Virus record (IMG/VR): IMGVR_UViG_3300037502_003770 | Span: 179,643-243,642 of that record | DNA length: 64,000 nucleotides | From: a virus | Strand: one strand, 5' to 3' | Shown here: positions 23,642 through 32,291 of the stretch, one piece after another | How positions within the stretch are numbered: position 1 is the stretch's first letter | How the letters are laid out: the number at the start of each line of letters is the position of its first letter | Program-made: the position numbers and the translations under genes | Notes under the pieces: generated by a model | Told to the model about the DNA's origin: nothing | The model's database searches: none | What the model saw: the letters and a program-made list of their open reading frames with translations, nothing else

Positions 23642-25411
23642 ATGGAAACATTATTAAATTCAGGTCTGGTTGGTAACATTGGACTTAAAAATTTACAAGA
23701 AAACCGCAAACTAATCGTTGAGCGTTGGGAACAAACTGAAATGCTTGATGGTCTTTCAGGTTCAGCAAAAGAAAATATTGCACAGTTATTTGAAAACCAA
23801 GCAAGTTATATGTTGAACGAATCAACTGTATCTGATAGTTCTGGTTCTTTTGAGACAGTTGCTTTCCCTATTGTTCGTAGGGTATTCCAAAAATTACTTG
23901 CAAATGAAATTGTATCAATTCAAGCTATGTCAGCCCCAATTGGTAGATTGTATTTCTTTAATCCAAAAGTTTCTGTTAGAAATGTTAATGGTAATATTCA
24001 AAGTCATACTTCTATGGATGGTGGTTATTCAAATGCTGCTACTAATTATATTGTTGATGCTGCTACTGGTAGAAAAACGCTTGTTGCTGGTACTGATAAC
24101 TTTAACAAAACTGGTGGTACTCAATATAGTTCAACTTCACTTTACGATTCATTCTATTCTACTGAATATAACGATGAAGGTACTGCTTTATTTGATTTAA
24201 CAAGAGGTAAAATTTTTGTTCAAAACATTGTAGCCGTTCCAAGAAATAGTGTATTTACTAATGGTGTAACAGAAAAATATCAAGTTAAATTAACTGGTTT
24301 TAGTTCAACTAGAGATGGTAGATTAGTAGGTCCTGTTGGTACTGTTGCTGATACAGAAGAATTCTTATCAAGCTTAAAAGTTACTTGTAATCAAAACTTA
24401 TTTAATGGTCCAAGTTCAATTGCTTTCGCAAGTGGTACTACTTTGGATTTTAGAACTTTGGCTCAAGCTTACGGTAAGCCACTTGTTAAAAATGGTACTA
24501 TTGAATTAGAAATTGATGTAACTGGTCCGTCTTTGACTTCAGGTTTATTTATTCCTTTGACCGCAGCTACAGGTACAACCGCAGCTTCAGGTGGTGGTAC
24601 TCCAGTATTTAGTGCTTCATATTCAGTTTATTCTGATTTAGAAGAAGATAGCGAAATGGCAGAAGTAACTTTTGATTTAGATTTCGTAACTGTTGATGTA
24701 ACTTCTCGTAAATTGAGAACTTCATTTACTCCTGAAATTCAGCAAGATGCAGCTGCTTTCCACAACATTGATGTTGAAGCTGAATTGACTGCAATGCTTT
24801 CTGAAACTATTTCAGCTGAAATTGATAGGGAAATTTTACGTGATTTGCGTAAAGGTGCAGCTTGGTCTACTTCATGGGATTATGCAGGTTATAGAAAATT
24901 AGTTGCAGCTGGTAGTGCAGTTGGTATTACTCAAAAAGATTATAATCAAGAATTAATTACTAAAGTAAATGAACTTTCTTCTTTGATTATGAAAACAACT
25001 CTTAGAGGTGGTGCTAATTTCGTAGTAGTTTCTCCTGAAATCGCTGCTGTATTAAATAACTTAGAATATTTCCACGTAACTGATGCTTCTCCAGAAGAAA
25101 CTAAGTTCTCTATGGGTATCGAGAAAATTGGTTCAATTCAAGGTCGTTATACTGTTTATGTAGATATGTATGCTCCAGCAGGTAAAATGTTGGTGGGACA
25201 TAAGGGTGAAGGCATCTTCCACGCCGGGTTCGTATATGCGCCGTTTGTGCCATTATTACTTTTCCCTGGTGTTACTAACCCTAACAACTTCTCAAAAGTA
25301 TTAGGAATTATGACTAGATACGCTAAGAAAATGGTAAATAACCGTTTCTACGGTGTAGTAAACGTAAAAGGTTTAAATTATACACCAGTTTCAGAATTCT
25401 TAGGTGCTTAA
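23642..25411 (+). CDS. gp23: Major capsid protein (T4 gp23-like, HK97 fold)
   Basis: The product has 589 residues (T4 gp23: 521) and forms the head lattice. T4-type features are AFPIVRRVFQKLLANEIVSI (75-94), a long beta-rich insertion domain, EISAEIDREILRDLRKGA-like helix segments, and a conserved C-terminus with the APFVPLLLFPG stretch and MTRYAKKMVNNRFYGVVNVK. The N-terminal ~65 residues precede SYMLNES and may be removed by the protease as in T4. Codon use is richer in G/C third positions than in neighbours, as expected for a highly expressed gene. A strikingly GC-rich patch lies at 25192-25251. Confidence 0.96.
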   Translation: METLLNSGLVGNIGLKNLQENRKLIVERWEQTEMLDGLSGSAKENIAQLFENQASYMLNESTVSDSSGSFETVAFPIVRRVFQKLLANEIVSIQAMSAPIGRLYFFNPKVSVRNVNGNIQSHTSMDGGYSNAATNYIVDAATGRKTLVAGTDNFNKTGGTQYSSTSLYDSFYSTEYNDEGTALFDLTRGKIFVQNIVAVPRNSVFTNGVTEKYQVKLTGFSSTRDGRLVGPVGTVADTEEFLSSLKVTCNQNLFNGPSSIAFASGTTLDFRTLAQAYGKPLVKNGTIELEIDVTGPSLTSGLFIPLTAATGTTAASGGGTPVFSASYSVYSDLEEDSEMAEVTFDLDFVTVDVTSRKLRTSFTPEIQQDAAAFHNIDVEAELTAMLSETISAEIDREILRDLRKGAAWSTSWDYAGYRKLVAAGSAVGITQKDYNQELITKVNELSSLIMKTTLRGGANFVVVSPEIAAVLNNLEYFHVTDASPEETKFSMGIEKIGSIQGRYTVYVDMYAPAGKMLVGHKGEGIFHAGFVYAPFVPLLLFPGVTNPNNFSKVLGIMTRYAKKMVNNRFYGVVNVKGLNYTPVSEFLGA

Positions 25412-25435
25412 TCTATTAAAATAGGTTATTAAAAC

Positions 25436-25463
25436 AAAAGGGTACTTTTTTAAGTACCCTTTG
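25436..25463. terminator. Bidirectional terminator between capsid and Mom/GIY-YIG genes
   Basis: An 11-bp stem AAAGGGTACTT/AAGTACCCTTT with flanking A/T runs serves both convergent genes. The stop codon of the minus-strand gene (25450-25452) lies in its loop. Confidence 0.8.
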
Positions 25464-26973
25464 TTCTTTTATAGATAAGTGTTTCAAATTTTTCTTTATT
25501 TTTTTCAAAATCGTTTTTAAAAGTAAAAATTTGTTTACTATAAGTTTTATTTAAAAATTTACATTGATTATTTACTTTACTATATGTAAATTTTGTTAAT
25601 TTAGAAGCTTCAGTCATAGACCTATATTCTGCAATAATTTCTTTTGTCTCTAAATCATATAAATAAACAGGCATACTTTCACCGCTTAATAATTTACTTT
25701 CTTTTATTTTATTAATAGTTTCTTCATCTCTTTTTTTACCTTCCCAAAATTTAGGTGAATTTTCTGATAACCATTTCTTTTGTTCTTCTGTTTTTGGTCT
25801 ACCTAAAACTTTAGCTGCTTCACCACGTTTTACTCTTTTATCAACATGTTCTTTAGTTTGTTTTCTACCTAAACCAGCTTTAGACATCTTTTGTCTTGTT
25901 TCTTCTGAAATAATTTTATTTCTACCACCTAAATCAATATTATAACCTATGTTTCTATCAGTAGAATTATATTCTTTTATATAAAAGATTTCTTTTTCAT
26001 TTAGTTCATTAATATCATGAGTTTCGTAAATAACGTCAAATTTAAAGTTATCAAATCCATATTTAATAATTGCATTTTTTAAATGCTCATTACATTTTAA
26101 TCTTTTATAACATGTTATTCTATGTCTTAATAAACGATAAGTTTGTCCAATATAAATTTTACCATTAATTAAATTTGTTATTTTATAAATAAGACCAGGA
26201 TTTCTTAAATTAAACCTTTCTATAATATCTTCTTTTTTAGGATAAGGTTTAATCATATGTTTAATTTTCTCATAAAAATTTTTATTTTCATATTTATTAC
26301 CTATAAAATAAAAATATCTACTTTTACGAAGTTGTGTATTAAATTTAGCGTTAGGGTAAACTTTCAATACATTTTCAACTGAACTAGAACCAATCTTTTT
26401 TCTTATAGTTTTTTCTGAATAAGCTTTCCCATCTATTATAATTTTCATTCTTTTTTTCTCATTACCATACTTGTCATAATTCCCTTCCATAAGACCTACA
26501 TAATACCAATTGCATGATTGATAGATTATACCTATTTCACCAGCAAGAGCGTCTGTTGTGGCTGTAATGACCTTATAATCGGTGTTTTTCTTTAACAATT
26601 TACAAACTTTTGAAATAAAGAAAGATGCTGTATTAATAGGTGTCCAATGAAGACAAACTCCTCTTGAAAGGAGGATTATTTTTTCAAAGAAATCATATTT
26701 TTTCCAATGGTCTTTATTTGCGGAATACTCATGAGAAAAAACAAGCACACCTCCAAGGTATTCAATATTATCAATATTAAAAAATATACCAAAATAGTAT
26801 ATATTATAAGGTGCTAAAGCTTTAAGGTATTCATATTCTTTAACAATATTTTCAGCTTCTAAACGAGTTATTTCTTTAATAACCGTATTTTTCAAAGAAG
26901 CTTTATTTTTATCAAAAGGAAGTATTTCTTCTAATTCTTTTTCTTTTCTAATTAGATACTGATGGCAATCCAT
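25450..26973 (-). CDS. Mom-like GNAT-fold DNA-modification domain fused to a GIY-YIG homing endonuclease
   Basis: The product has 507 residues. Residues ~35-245 match the Mom-like acyltransferase-fold family: LGGVLVFS (73-80), LLSRGVCLHW (101-110), ASFFISKVCKLLKKNTDYKV (116-135), EIGIIYQSCNWYYVG (146-160) and the closing RKSRYFYFIG (216-225). Mu Mom modifies adenine in DNA and blocks restriction; the substrate here is unknown. Residues ~261-345 are a GIY-YIG nuclease: LIYKITNLINGKIYIGQTY, an Arg in LLRHRI and the catalytic Glu in NEKEIFYIKEYNS. NUMOD3-type (about 355-430) and NUMOD1-type (about 435-485) DNA-binding repeats follow. The frame is open throughout, so this is a fusion or a fresh in-frame invasion near the natural Mom end. 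Confidence 0.82.
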   Translation of the reverse strand: MDCHQYLIRKEKELEEILPFDKNKASLKNTVIKEITRLEAENIVKEYEYLKALAPYNIYYFGIFFNIDNIEYLGGVLVFSHEYSANKDHWKKYDFFEKIILLSRGVCLHWTPINTASFFISKVCKLLKKNTDYKVITATTDALAGEIGIIYQSCNWYYVGLMEGNYDKYGNEKKRMKIIIDGKAYSEKTIRKKIGSSSVENVLKVYPNAKFNTQLRKSRYFYFIGNKYENKNFYEKIKHMIKPYPKKEDIIERFNLRNPGLIYKITNLINGKIYIGQTYRLLRHRITCYKRLKCNEHLKNAIIKYGFDNFKFDVIYETHDINELNEKEIFYIKEYNSTDRNIGYNIDLGGRNKIISEETRQKMSKAGLGRKQTKEHVDKRVKRGEAAKVLGRPKTEEQKKWLSENSPKFWEGKKRDEETINKIKESKLLSGESMPVYLYDLETKEIIAEYRSMTEASKLTKFTYSKVNNQCKFLNKTYSKQIFTFKNDFEKNKEKFETLIYKRTKGT

Positions 26974-27037
26974 ATATTTTTATTACAATTTATTTTATAT
27001 TTAAACGGATTTATACTATTAAAACTGTCTTTTTTTG

Positions 27038-27772
27038 TTAAATTTTATTTGTATATTTAAGAATTTTTTCTATTAGGTCTTTTCTATATTGTATAGGATA
27101 TACTTTTACATTACCATCATTTAATAAATGAAAAATACTTAATTTATCAATAGATACTTTTTCATTAAGTTCGGTCATATAAGCATAGATACTTAATTGC
27201 AGGGTATAAATACTTATTTCACAAGAAGGAAGTATTTCTAAGGGAGAAAGCATTGTTTGATTATAGTTATTATCTATTCTTAATTGTTTATTAGTTTTCC
27301 AATCTAGGATAGATACTTTATTATTCTTTTTATATACTTTAATATCGGCAGTACCAGCTAAACCAATATCTTTATTATGAATTTTTGATTCAGCTAGTAC
27401 AAGTTCGCATCTTTCTTTAAGTTTTAAATTTTCTAAAAAATCAATATACTTTTGCATAATATCTTTTTCAATAAAAGGATTTTCTTCAAAGGAATAAGAA
27501 TCTTTTATAAGATATTCTTCTAATGTATTATGAATTAAAGTACCTTTATCTGTTGATTTTTTATTTTCTATTTTCCATTGATTTAATATTTCTTCTTTAG
27601 AAAGGTTAGTATATTTAGGGTTAGTTTTAGAATAAGCACATTTAGTTGACCAATAATCTTCATCAAAAGGTGTTTCAAATTGGTGAATAAAATTAGTTAC
27701 TCTTTCATAGAGATTTCCTTCTTTATCTTGATACTTATTTAGTGTTTCATTTAAGAATAGTTCGTTATTCAT
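27038..27772 (-). CDS. PD-(D/E)XK nuclease, RecB/Cas4-like
   Basis: The product has 244 residues. Motifs of the RecB-type nuclease fold appear in order: H81 in GTLIHNTLEEYL, E128 in VLAESKIHNKD, D143 in AGTADIKVY, DWKT (157-160) with the catalytic Asp and Lys, and the YTLQLSIYAYM helix (189-199). Such single-domain nucleases act in phage recombination, host DNA degradation or DNA end processing. No CTATTTA element precedes it, unlike virion genes, so it may belong to an earlier transcription class. A terminator separates it from the endolysin upstream. Confidence 0.88.
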   Translation of the reverse strand: MNNELFLNETLNKYQDKEGNLYERVTNFIHQFETPFDEDYWSTKCAYSKTNPKYTNLSKEEILNQWKIENKKSTDKGTLIHNTLEEYLIKDSYSFEENPFIEKDIMQKYIDFLENLKLKERCELVLAESKIHNKDIGLAGTADIKVYKKNNKVSILDWKTNKQLRIDNNYNQTMLSPLEILPSCEISIYTLQLSIYAYMTELNEKVSIDKLSIFHLLNDGNVKVYPIQYRKDLIEKILKYTNKI

Positions 27773-27794
27773 TTAAGATAGATATTTATAAAAG

Positions 27795-27830
27795 AAAAAC
27801 CATCTTTTTATTAGGAAAGATGGTTTTTTT
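27795..27830 (-). terminator. Terminator after the endolysin gene
   Basis: The stem AAAACCATCTTT/AAAGATGGTTTT with T-runs on both sides lies between the minus-strand endolysin and the nuclease gene. Confidence 0.7.
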
Positions 27831-27847
27831 AAAGAAGTTAATTTTAA

Positions 27848-28396
27848 TTAAAGTTTAACATAAGTTGTACCAGAGATAAATTCTCTTTTATTTCTTTTTT
27901 CATTTAATTGAGATACTGTATGACCAAATGTTTTTTCAAAGTGTGGCGCATCTTTAAATGATTTCCAATCTCCGCCCCATATCCAGTTATATTTTTTAAA
28001 TACTTCAACAACTTCCATCCAATCAGGTTTTTTATCATTATCAAAATCTTTTCTCATATCCCAAGATACTTCTTTATTATCAATTAATAAACAGAAATCT
28101 AAAGCAAGACCAAAGTTATGAATTGATTGCCATTCTCTAGCTCTTGTAACAACTTTATTTTGAGCTGCGGTAATTGGTCCCATATTAGCAGCTTTTCTTA
28201 AAGAATTAACAGTTGTTAAATTTTGTCTTCCTTGAGCAAATAAGGCTCTTTGCTCAGCTTCGGTTCTTAGAGTATAAGTAAATCTTACTTCAGCTCTACC
28301 TGTTAATTTAGTACATATTTCTTTATATATTGTTTCAACTTCTTGTCTAACAGAAGGGTGAAGGGTTTGTATTCTTTGTAGAGTTATACTGTCCAT
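27848..28396 (-). CDS. Endolysin, M15 (VanY-like) peptidoglycan peptidase
   Basis: The product has 182 residues. Zinc L-Ala-D-Glu or D-Ala-D-Ala-type peptidases of family M15 cleave peptidoglycan stem peptides, and phages use them for lysis. Zinc ligands are visible: H93 and D100 in SIHNFGLALDFC, and H152 in WGGDWKSFKDAPHFE (140-153). The N-terminus has the usual RTEAEQRALFAQGR helix. There is no signal peptide or membrane segment, so a holin is needed. It has a CTATTTA element 18 nt upstream, unlike the flanking minus-strand genes, which fits late expression of lysis. Confidence 0.92.
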   Translation of the reverse strand: MDSITLQRIQTLHPSVRQEVETIYKEICTKLTGRAEVRFTYTLRTEAEQRALFAQGRQNLTTVNSLRKAANMGPITAAQNKVVTRAREWQSIHNFGLALDFCLLIDNKEVSWDMRKDFDNDKKPDWMEVVEVFKKYNWIWGGDWKSFKDAPHFEKTFGHTVSQLNEKRNKREFISGTTYVKL

Positions 28397-28701
28397 AATA
28401 AAAATCTTTTATTATAAATAGTATTTATTACTAATTCAATTAATAATCTTATTTTAAATTTAGATGTTTTTGGTATATCTCTGTAAGATACAGGTATTTT
28501 CTTATTTTTTATGATATAAAGTGTTAAATAATAATAAAACTTATAATTATAATATTTTTTATTTTGTATAAAGAAATAATATTCTGATGGTAGTAGACAT
28601 TTTTTATTAGTATAAATATCTTTTAATTTTATATTAAAATATAAATAACATCTTTTATTCTCAAGATAAATAAAGTTATCATTAAATAGAATTATATACA
28701 T
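28384..28701 (-). CDS. Small Tyr/Asn-rich protein, array member 1
   Basis: The product has 105 residues and begins MYIILFNDNFIYLEN, the N-terminal signature shared by most of the array. The rest is Tyr/Lys/Asn/Phe-rich (CYLYFNIKLKDIY, YYNYKFYYYLTLYI) and ends with IPKTSKFKIRLLIELVI, echoing IPRISKFKYELF in member 6. It overlaps the endolysin start by 13 nt. Function unknown. The extreme composition partly reflects the AT-rich DNA. Confidence 0.6.
   Translation of the reverse strand: MYIILFNDNFIYLENKRCYLYFNIKLKDIYTNKKCLLPSEYYFFIQNKKYYNYKFYYYLTLYIIKNKKIPVSYRDIPKTSKFKIRLLIELVINTIYNKRFLLWTV
28415..28421 (-). promoter_or_regulatory. CTATTTA element upstream of the endolysin
   Basis: On the minus strand TACTATTTATAATAAAAGAT lies with its core 18 nt before the ATG at 28396. 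Confidence 0.55.
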
Positions 28702-28722
28702 AAGTTTAATTAATATATTAAA

Positions 28723-29139
28723 TTACCAACGCTTACATAATTTATATTCTTCTATAATTCTTTGTTTTAAATCAGAAGGTACAAAATTAATAAGGTCCTC
28801 ATGAAATGGATAGTTGTCAAAATTAATTTTACAAATTTCATAATCTATGAAAGAATCGGGAACAAAATCAATACAAAAAATAGAATTTTTTACTAGTGTT
28901 TTATAAAAAATACGATTAATTTTAGTAGTATTAAATTGTAACATTGAAAAACTTATTGCTGAAATAATATAGTTATCTGATTTTGATAATGTTGTAAGCG
29001 TATTAAAATACATTGAAATAAAGTTTTTACAAACATTTATATTATCTATAATTTTTGTTCCGACTGGAAGGTTGAGTCTATCAAAATCAAAATATGTTTC
29101 CACATAAAAGAAATTATCATTAAATATATTTATTCTCAT
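28723..29139 (-). CDS. Small array member 2 with a DUF4116-like unit
   Basis: The product has 138 residues. It begins MRINIFNDNFFYVET (array signature) and carries a DUF4116-like unit, FIDYEICKINFDNYPFHEDL, plus the ending SDLKQRIIEEYKLCKRW. This links the small array to the large repeat-protein family in the head cluster. It overlaps the next array member by 4 nt. Function unknown. Confidence 0.65.
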   Translation of the reverse strand: MRINIFNDNFFYVETYFDFDRLNLPVGTKIIDNINVCKNFISMYFNTLTTLSKSDNYIISAISFSMLQFNTTKINRIFYKTLVKNSIFCIDFVPDSFIDYEICKINFDNYPFHEDLINFVPSDLKQRIIEEYKLCKRW

Positions 29140-29351
29140 AAAATTAGATTTTGGTTAAAATAATATTGATATTTAATACGTGAAAGTTCTTTAAAACTAT
29201 AAATACTAACAAGTCTTAATTTACTTTTTAAATCAAAGTTACAATAAAAACAAAAATCATTAATTTTTAATTCTGTTGATAATGTAGCACCATATGAAGT
29301 TAACCATTCATTATAATAACGATTATTTTTAATTTGTATTGTTATTTTCAT
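29136..29351 (-). CDS. Small array member 3
   Basis: The product has 71 residues and begins MKITIQIKNNRYYNEWLTSY. It may be a short relative sharing only the first strand of the signature. It overlaps the neighbouring gene's ATG by 4 nt, typical of a tight operon. No known family. Confidence 0.5.
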   Translation of the reverse strand: MKITIQIKNNRYYNEWLTSYGATLSTELKINDFCFYCNFDLKSKLRLVSIYSFKELSRIKYQYYFNQNLIL

Positions 29352-29357
29352 TATTTG

Positions 29358-29564
29358 TTAAATAGGTTTATAATATTCATTAACAATAAAAATTTTATTA
29401 AAATAAGAATAAATATGTTCACAAATACCTGATTTATCATTAAAACTGGATAATGTAATTGCAACAATATTCATTAAAAGTAAATTTGAAACCATACTTT
29501 TAGATGTTATATAATAATTCTCTCTATAACGAGAATTTACGTATAATTTAATATATATTTCCAT
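29358..29564 (-). CDS. Small array member 4
   Basis: The product has 68 residues and begins MEIYIKLYVNSRYRENYYIT. It shares the MEIYI opening with member 5 and is spaced 6 nt from member 3. No known family; real coding is supported mainly by operon packing. Confidence 0.45.
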   Translation of the reverse strand: MEIYIKLYVNSRYRENYYITSKSMVSNLLLMNIVAITLSSFNDKSGICEHIYSYFNKIFIVNEYYKPI

Positions 29565-29576
29565 AATAAAAAGTCA

Positions 29577-29768
29577 TTAAATATAAAAATTATAAAAAGT
29601 AATTATAAACCTTTCATACGTATAATTTGTAAAAGTATTATTTATTCTTATAAATTGTTCTCCAATTAATTTTTTGTTAGATGAATATAATAAGTAACTA
29701 AAATTATTATTTCTTTTATCATATATTTCATTATAAGTTGTTATATTATTATTAATGTATATTTCCAT
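29577..29768 (-). CDS. Small array member 5
   Basis: The product has 63 residues, MEIYINNNITTYNEIYDKRN at the start, very Asn/Tyr-rich. It overlaps member 6 by 17 nt. No known family. Confidence 0.45.
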   Translation of the reverse strand: MEIYINNNITTYNEIYDKRNNNFSYLLYSSNKKLIGEQFIRINNTFTNYTYERFIITFYNFYI

Positions 29769-30162
29769 AATTTGTTAATTTATTAAATAAATCTTCAGTA
29801 TATAGATAATCTATATCATATTCTTTTTTTAATCTACGTCTAAGTCCCTTTGATAATTTTCTTAAATCAAAACCAAATCTTATCATATTATTATCATGTC
29901 TAACTTTTTCTTTAAAAAGTTCATATTTAAATTTAGATATTCTAGGTATATATTGAAGCATAATAAAATAACTATTTTTTATAATAAATGAAACAGCATA
30001 AAAGTAAATATTTTTATTACAATAATCTTTATTTGGTATAAAGTTTGCAACAAAATTACCATTATAATTTTTATTATAAAATATATATCTATTAAAGTAA
30101 TAATAGTTATTTAAGTTACTTTCAATATAAATATAGTTATCATCAAAAAGTATTATTTTCAT
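29752..30162 (-). CDS. Small array member 6
   Basis: The product has 136 residues. It begins MKIILFDDNYIYIESNLNNY, has a degenerate unit FYAVSFIIKNSYFIMLQYIP and ends with LRRRLKKEYDIDYLYTEDLF, which resembles the end of member 8 (LIRQLKKEYNVKYKTDLYKL). The three shared blocks make paralogy convincing. Function unknown. Confidence 0.65.
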   Translation of the reverse strand: MKIILFDDNYIYIESNLNNYYYFNRYIFYNKNYNGNFVANFIPNKDYCNKNIYFYAVSFIIKNSYFIMLQYIPRISKFKYELFKEKVRHDNNMIRFGFDLRKLSKGLRRRLKKEYDIDYLYTEDLFNKLTNYGNIH

Positions 30163-30669
30163 TTATATATGAATTTTATTTTCTAAATAATATGTATTGT
30201 CGTATGTACGATGTGTGAATATGTGAGTGTCTTTATGATTTTTTTCTATTTCATCTTTTACTAAGTAAAGTAGTTTTCTATTAATATATCTTACTTTTGT
30301 TCTAGTAGAATGATTAAAAACATCTTTATTTAAAAGACAAGCTATTACAGATAGTTCTAATTTATATATAGAATTATTAGGTATATGATTTACATAAAAA
30401 CAATAATATCTTTTACTTTCAAAAACACTTATAGCTATTTTTTTATATAATTTATGGTTACATAAATCTTTATTTTCTAAAAAAACATAATCATAAAAAC
30501 AATCTTTATTATTTCTTAATTTATCATCGTCATAATGAAAAAAACTATAATAATATTGAAGTGAATTTATATTACAAAATATATAACTTGTTCGTTTATT
30601 ATCTTCAGTTATATGAAAATATTTATTTTCAATATAAATAATATTTTCGTTAAAAATGATTATTCCCAT
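30163..30669 (-). CDS. Small array member 7
   Basis: The product has 168 residues and begins MGIIIFNENIIYIENKYFHI. It has a degenerate unit (LYKKIAISVFESKRYYCFYV followed by NHIPNN) and a basic end. Its stop abuts the start of member 6. It overlaps member 8 by 10 nt. Function unknown. Confidence 0.62.
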   Translation of the reverse strand: MGIIIFNENIIYIENKYFHITEDNKRTSYIFCNINSLQYYYSFFHYDDDKLRNNKDCFYDYVFLENKDLCNHKLYKKIAISVFESKRYYCFYVNHIPNNSIYKLELSVIACLLNKDVFNHSTRTKVRYINRKLLYLVKDEIEKNHKDTHIFTHRTYDNTYYLENKIHI

Positions 30670-31067
30670 ATATTTAATTTATATAAATCAGTTTTATATT
30701 TAACATTATATTCTTTTTTTAATTGTCTTATTAAACTAATAGAAATATAATCTAATATTAGTTTATCTTTAAGAAAACAATATTTTACTAAATCATATTT
30801 ATATTTATAAAATTCTGGAATATGATTGATAAAAGGAATATGATAATCAAGAAAGATTTTACATAAATTAAAAAAGAATTTATATTTCCAAAAATATATA
30901 GTTTTTAAAATTTTAGGTATATTGTAGTTATAAGTTTGTAAAGAGTTGTATAAATTTTTATCTTTACTAAGAACTGTATAGATATTAAAATATAAATTGT
31001 TAATATAATTATTATGTAAACCATCTTCTACATAAAGAAAATTATCTGTAATAATTTCTATTTTCAT
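30660..31067 (-). CDS. Small array member 8
   Basis: The product has 135 residues. It begins MKIEIITDNFLYVEDGLHNN and has the unit FFNLCKIFLDYHIPFINHIP and the C-terminal LIRQLKKEYNVKYKTDLYKL. It is the first array gene after the AAA+ ATPase gene, starting right at that gene's stop (31068), so it is transcribed with the repair operon. Function unknown. Confidence 0.65.
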   Translation of the reverse strand: MKIEIITDNFLYVEDGLHNNYINNLYFNIYTVLSKDKNLYNSLQTYNYNIPKILKTIYFWKYKFFFNLCKIFLDYHIPFINHIPEFYKYKYDLVKYCFLKDKLILDYISISLIRQLKKEYNVKYKTDLYKLNIWE

Positions 31068-32282
31068 TTAAAAACCTATTTTATTTTTTGATTTAGTAGG
31101 TATTTGAATATCATTCAAATCTTGATAATTAAATATATCTGAAAGGGCTGTCGCTTCTGTAAATTCTACATCATTTAATTTAAGTTCTTTTGCTACTTTA
31201 TTTGCATATTCGGGTGTAAGTTTTTTAAATTCGTGTTGAATTTTTAATCTACCTGGTCTAGTAATAGCATCATCAATATTTTTAATATCAGTATTAAAAG
31301 TTAAAATAAATTTACAATTAACTACATCAGAAAGCATACCATCACCCATATTTAATATTAAAGAAGTAGCGTTACCTGAATGATTTTCTTCTCTTGGTTT
31401 TATGATTTCTTCAGCATCTTCTACAATTATAATAGAATTAGCACATTCAGTAATAATATAATGTAAACAAGAAGGGTCAGATAAATAAGGAACAAAATCT
31501 TTTGTTATTAAGAAAAAGTTTTTATTTATTAAAGAAGTTAAATATCTTAGGTAAGATGTTTTACCAGTACCTTTGTGCCCATGAATTAAATATAAACCAC
31601 TATTATTATCTGATAAAGATTTAACTATCTTTTTGTGTTTATCGTTAAATCCTTCACCATAATAAGTATTAAGATTTATTTTTAATCTTTTAATAGGGAA
31701 TTTTCTACTATAAAAACCATTTTGCCCTTTAAGAATAAGATTTATTTTAGATTGTTTTCTTTTTGAAGAAGATTTATTCATTAAATCTTCAAAATATTTT
31801 ATTAAAGTAAGATACTCTTCTTGTGAAAAGTTGTATAAATAAACTTCTTGATATTTACGAATAATCTCTTTTTTATCATCCAAAGATATAGCGATTTCTA
31901 AAACTTTGTTAGGTCTTTCTTTACTATAGATATATCTTTTGATTTCTACATCATCTTCATCTTCTGCATGTTCATCTTCGTATTCTTGTATAATTGAGGA
32001 AGGAGGTGAGATATTCTTACTATCTTTAATTTCAATATAACCAAAACTAGTATTCATTATATCAGACATATTGAATTTTTCTGAAAGAAATTTCAAAAAA
32101 TCTTTTAATTCTAAAGTAGGGATATCAGGTATATAAATCCTGTACCCTGAAAAGAATTCAGGGTCAGGATTTGAAAGACTATTTTTAATTACTAAATCAT
32201 GGATAATACTAAAATGAGCATTAGTATGTGATAAATCATAACTTTTTTTAAGTATTTCACTATTAATTTTATCTGTATTCAT
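31068..32282 (-). CDS. AAA+ ATPase
   Basis: The product has 404 residues. The N-terminal ~200 residues are unrecognised and include an acidic stretch (EYEDEHAEDEDDVEIKR). The C-terminal AAA+ core shows Walker A GHKGTGKT (235-242), Walker B SIIIVEDAEE (283-292), sensor-1 FNTD (329-332) and an arginine-finger region TRPGR (341-345), as in BCS1/proteasome-like AAA modules. It lies in the same minus-strand run as hen1 and pnkp. A remodelling role in replication or repair is possible; substrate unknown. Confidence 0.85.
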   Translation of the reverse strand: MNTDKINSEILKKSYDLSHTNAHFSIIHDLVIKNSLSNPDPEFFSGYRIYIPDIPTLELKDFLKFLSEKFNMSDIMNTSFGYIEIKDSKNISPPSSIIQEYEDEHAEDEDDVEIKRYIYSKERPNKVLEIAISLDDKKEIIRKYQEVYLYNFSQEEYLTLIKYFEDLMNKSSSKRKQSKINLILKGQNGFYSRKFPIKRLKINLNTYYGEGFNDKHKKIVKSLSDNNSGLYLIHGHKGTGKTSYLRYLTSLINKNFFLITKDFVPYLSDPSCLHYIITECANSIIIVEDAEEIIKPREENHSGNATSLILNMGDGMLSDVVNCKFILTFNTDIKNIDDAITRPGRLKIQHEFKKLTPEYANKVAKELKLNDVEFTEATALSDIFNYQDLNDIQIPTKSKNKIGF

Positions 32283-32291
32283 ATTGTTTTA

